A stretch of 6,929 nt of DNA from RGIG8306 sp964426655 (GTDB lineage Bacteria; Bacillota; Clostridia; Lachnospirales; Lachnospiraceae). The stretch is from the NCBI GenBank assembly GCA_964426655.1, contig CAYRQT010000070.1, positions 1 through 6,929 of the forward strand, read 5' to 3'. This document shows positions 5,088 to 6,929 of this stretch, one piece after another. Both the position numbers and the translations under genes were made by a program. The stretch's first letter is position 1. The number at the start of each line of letters is the position of its first letter. The notes below the pieces were generated by a model that saw only the letters and a list, made by a program, of their open reading frames with translations, had not been told where the DNA came from and searched no databases.

Positions 5088-5470
5088 GAGTTGCTGTAAC
5101 GTATAAAGAGGGAAATGTTTTCCAACATTTTGGCAGTTCTGAGCACTTTAAACTGTATGATGTGGAGGAAAATGCCATCACGAAGGAGGCGATTCTGGAC
5201 ACGGATGGAAATGGCCACGGCGCTTTGGCGGATTTATTAAAAGATCATCAGGTGGACACCGTCATCTGCGGCGGGATCGGAGAAGGGGCAAAACAGACCC
5301 TTTCCAATGCGGAGATCAGACTTTTTGGAGGCGTAACGGGGAAGGCAGATGAAGCGGTCAACGCTTTGATTAATGGCCGGCTCCAATATGATTTGAATGT
5401 CACATGCAGACATCATGAAGGGGATCAGGACAATCATAGCTGTGCTGCCCATCGTGAAGAGACCCATTAA
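5084..5470 (+). CDS. NifX/NifB-like dinitrogenase iron-molybdenum cofactor domain protein
   Basis: This 128-residue cytoplasmic protein has the Nif cofactor-carrier fold (the domain of NifX, NafY and the NifB C-terminus). Recognisable parts are MRVAVTYKEGNVFQHFGSSEHFKLYDVE (the typical first strands, with QHFG and the 'F.lydve' segment), NGHGALADLL (43-52) and VDTVICGGIGEGAKQTL (57-73). FGGVTGKADEAVNAL (81-95) follows. The tail is rich in Cys and His (C108, H110, H111, H118, C120, H123, H128), which suggests metal binding. Such stand-alone proteins are common in anaerobes lacking nitrogenase and are thought to handle metal clusters, but none of their clients is visible here. ATG 5084 overlaps the DUF134 stop (ATGA) and follows AGGAGA at 5071-5076, so the two are translationally coupled. 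A strong terminator follows 46 bp after the stop. Confidence 0.9.
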   Translation: MRVAVTYKEGNVFQHFGSSEHFKLYDVEENAITKEAILDTDGNGHGALADLLKDHQVDTVICGGIGEGAKQTLSNAEIRLFGGVTGKADEAVNALINGRLQYDLNVTCRHHEGDQDNHSCAAHREETH

Positions 5471-5516
5471 AAGAAGAACAGATTAAGAGAGGACGACGTT
5501 TTTAGATAGTTGTAGA

Positions 5517-5560
5517 GGGGGCCCAAAATCATTTAAAAAATGGTTTTGAGCCCCCTTTTT
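5517..5560 (+). terminator. Strong rho-independent terminator
   Basis: GGGGGCCCAAAATCATTT (5517-5534) pairs with 5538-5555 over about 17 positions, with one C-A mismatch, one T-G wobble and a three-base AAA loop. TTTTT follows (5556-5560). It closes the DUF134/NifX-like operon. The reverse strand can fold the same way but has no T-run after the stem, so it is a plus-strand terminator. The rest of 5471-5639 holds nothing I can name; in particular no clear terminator for the minus-strand gene. Confidence 0.92.
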
Positions 5561-5639
5561 CTGTGGAAAAGGCAGGAAGGATGGCAACGCAAAGGGAAAA
5601 GGAAGATTTTCACAGCCTCAGGTAATGCAGGTATTTTCC

Positions 5640-6569
5640 TCAGTTGGCAAACAGCTGAGACCAGTAATGTTTATAAGTGTCATCGGCAAAATAAAGATAA
5701 CCAACGCCAATGCGGCCATAGTTTTCATTTAATATATTGGCCCGGTGCCCCGGGGAGTTCATCCATGCCGTCACCACCTCTTCCGGTGTCCTCTGACCGG
5801 CAGCCAGATTTTCACCCCAATAAGAATAAGAAATTTGTAGTTCACTGCAAATAGTGGAAAAGCTGCTCCCGTCCGGACGGGTGTGAGAAAAGAGGGTAAG
5901 GGTTTCCTGGGCTCTGATCTGGGCCCCAGCCTGGAGTGTGGAATCGGAAACAAGGGGAGAAAGTCCGGCATTTTCCCGCTCTACGTTAACCAGGGCAACA
6001 ACTTCAGCAATAAAGGCCTCATTGGATGGGGTGGGCGCCTGAGTAGTAGTTTCCGCGGGAATCTGAGTGGTAGTTTCCGAGGGGATCTGAGTGGTGGTTT
6101 CTGTGGGCGTCTGACTTGGCACCTCTTGGATCGGGGCTTGCGTAGGTGTCTCTGTAGTGGTGTCCTGGGCAGGTGCCTGGGTAGTGGCCTGGGTAGTGGC
6201 CTGGGTAGTGGGTTGTGTAGGCGCCTGGGTGGTGGCCTGGGTAGTGGACTGTATAGAAGTTTGTGCGGTGACCGGCTCAGATACCAGGGAATCGTCCTGG
6301 AAGGAAGCAGAAGCATCTAAAGAGGATTTTTCCACGTCAAAAGAAGCGGATTCAGTGGCATAATTCAAAGAAGCTTCTGACCAAAGCTCACCGGAATCTT
6401 CTTCTGCCTCTTCTGAAAGGCTGAAAGAAAAAGGGGCAGAGAGATCCGTTTCTGTCACTGAAGGAGAGGAAGAAGAACTGTCACTATGAGAATTCGTGGC
6501 ACAGGCAGATAAGGATAGGGTGAAGGCAGCAGTCAGAATGAGGGAAACATAAAGCATTCTTCTGTCCAT
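5640..6569 (-). CDS. CAP/SCP-domain (YkwD-like) lipoprotein with Thr/Gln-rich linker
   Basis: This 309-residue secreted lipoprotein starts with a signal peptide (MDRR, then a hydrophobic stretch). The lipobox is LSAC with lipidated C23, so it is anchored to the outer face of the membrane. Residues 27-105 are Ser/Asp/Glu-rich and acidic. Residues 108-182 are a Thr/Gln/Pro repeat that probably spans the cell wall. The CAP domain (about 184-309) shows EVVALVNVERENAGLSPL, FSHTRPDG with H229, YWGENLAAG with E253, AWMNSPGHRANIL with H275, RIGVGYLYF and HYWSQLF. The two His and acidic residues form the family's cavity site; bacterial CAP proteins have no single agreed enzymatic function. ATG 6569 follows GGAAAGGA at normal spacing, and a consensus-like promoter lies 65 bp upstream. 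The gene is convergent with the DUF134 operon and seems monocistronic. The length is normal for lipoprotein-linked members of this family. Confidence 0.92.
   Translation of the reverse strand: MDRRMLYVSLILTAAFTLSLSACATNSHSDSSSSSPSVTETDLSAPFSFSLSEEAEEDSGELWSEASLNYATESASFDVEKSSLDASASFQDDSLVSEPVTAQTSIQSTTQATTQAPTQPTTQATTQATTQAPAQDTTTETPTQAPIQEVPSQTPTETTTQIPSETTTQIPAETTTQAPTPSNEAFIAEVVALVNVERENAGLSPLVSDSTLQAGAQIRAQETLTLFSHTRPDGSSFSTICSELQISYSYWGENLAAGQRTPEEVVTAWMNSPGHRANILNENYGRIGVGYLYFADDTYKHYWSQLFAN
6024..6248 (-). repeat. In-frame tandem repeats encoding the Thr/Gln/Pro linker
   Basis: The region encodes residues 108-182 of the CAP lipoprotein. Two repeat types are visible. Near 6175-6245 a 12-bp unit (plus strand GGCCTGGGTAGT) encodes TTQA/TTQP in several tandem copies. 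At 6033-6104 three 24-bp units encode TETTTQIP, SETTTQIP and AETTTQAP. Such units can expand or contract by slippage without breaking frame. Confidence 0.8.
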
Positions 6570-6633
6570 AAAGAATCCTTTCCGAAATAGATGGTATATT
6601 TCTGCTGTAGATGGAATCCATTTGTGTGAAATG

Positions 6634-6662
6634 ATTATATCCTAAAAAAAGAAGTCTGACAA
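6634..6662 (-). promoter_or_regulatory. Promoter of the CAP-domain lipoprotein gene
   Basis: Read on the minus strand, TTGTCA (6662-6657) is followed after 17 bp by a perfect TATAAT (6639-6634). Predicted transcription starts near 6627, giving a leader of about 58 nt. I see no obvious operator in or next to it. Confidence 0.72.
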
Positions 6663-6750
6663 TATAAAACAAATGTTTATGATACGCCTGGTCAGTCCTG
6701 GAGAGCGGCATTGTGGTTTTTCTTGTTTACAGAGCAGGGAGGTGTGGCGT

Positions 6751-6906
6751 ATGGCTGATGAAAATCGGATTCATGGATTTGCAGTGAAATAAATGGACAG
6801 ATTTAGAAATCCCGGAATCCGATGTATGGAATATTTTAAGCCAAGTCTGGCAGAGGGATTTCCTTTTTTTCAGAGAGTGTGTGAAAGTTTTTCTGTAAAT
6901 GTCTAA
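6751..6906 (+). other. Two adjacent short ORFs, possible gene remnant
   Basis: The last 250 bases hold no confident gene. GGGAGG (6737-6742) precedes ATG 6751, which opens a 13-codon frame (MADENRIHGFAVK) to TAA at 6790. ATG 6793 follows at once in the same frame and runs 37 codons to TAA 6904. A different frame from 6794 looks more protein-like (WTDLEIPESDVWNIL, then FLFFRECVKVFL) and ends at TAA 6896-6898. The frame change suggests a frameshifted remnant, or simply chance. I recognise no family. The remainder of 6663-6929 shows nothing else I can support. Confidence 0.2.
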
Positions 6907-6929
6907 GATAGAGGTCTTCTATGATAAAA

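Noticed and set aside
4547..5218. A 223-codon open frame on the minus strand
   Set aside because: It is antisense to the DUF134 gene, has a low-complexity Ser/Pro-rich translation and no family motif, and covers the operon's promoter. It is a shadow of the real gene.
6033..6248. A CRISPR-like or minisatellite array
   Set aside because: The units are 12 or 24 bp with no spacers, and all stay in frame within the lipoprotein gene.
5883..6320. A 145-codon plus-strand frame rich in Gly, Leu and Ser repeats
   Set aside because: The repetitive translation is the antisense image of the Thr/Gln/Pro linker of the CAP lipoprotein.

Overview
The window looks like a chromosomal piece from an anaerobic, gut-type Firmicute, most likely a clostridial Lachnospiraceae relative. 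The basis is moderate GC, strong AGGAGG-type ribosome sites, use of GTG and TTG starts, and a gene set typical of that group (YghZ-type aldo/keto reductase, DUF134 regulator with a NifX/NifB-like partner, a CAP-domain lipoprotein with a Thr/Gln-rich stalk). The taxonomic call is an inference from gene content. There are no rRNA, tRNA, CRISPR or transposase genes. The window reads as ordinary core/accessory chromosome with several patches of decayed genes.

Layout. (1) 1-270: a broken remnant whose last 51 codons resemble the C-terminus of a Panacea/SocA-type (DUF4065) antitoxin protein. (2) 301-2433: a tightly packed plus-strand operon encoding an aldo/keto reductase, a 72-residue homing-endonuclease-associated-repeat protein and a nitrilase-superfamily hydrolase, with overlapping gene ends. 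(3) 2463-3062: an unrecognised ORF with a weak start, followed by coding-like sequence in shifted frames interrupted by stops; this is probably one decayed gene. (4) 3069-3959: a good promoter with a palindromic operator over the predicted start site, then a membrane-anchored SAM methyltransferase and a modest terminator. (5) 4007-4414, minus strand: a DUF1801/YdhG-like protein with a small Cys/His motif, convergent with the methyltransferase and divergent from the next operon. (6) 4550-5560: a promoter flanked by two near-identical TGACATATG-type operators, then a DUF134 regulator (TTG start) overlapping by 4 bp a NifX/NifB-like small protein, closed by a very strong terminator. (7) 5640-6569, minus strand: a CAP/SCP-domain lipoprotein with a repetitive Thr/Gln/Pro linker and a clear promoter upstream. 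(8) 6670-6929: no confident gene; two short adjacent ORFs that may be a remnant.

How parts work together. The first operon is metabolic (carbonyl reduction and amide/nitrile hydrolysis), with a small probable nucleic-acid-binding protein between the enzymes. The DUF134/NifX-like pair looks like an autoregulated metal- or redox-responsive unit, with no nitrogenase gene in view. The best novel leads are the repeated operators in front of DUF134 and the palindrome at the methyltransferase promoter. I see no clearly new defence or mobile system. The Panacea remnant is the only trace of a toxin-antitoxin locus, and its intact part, if any, would lie left of the window.
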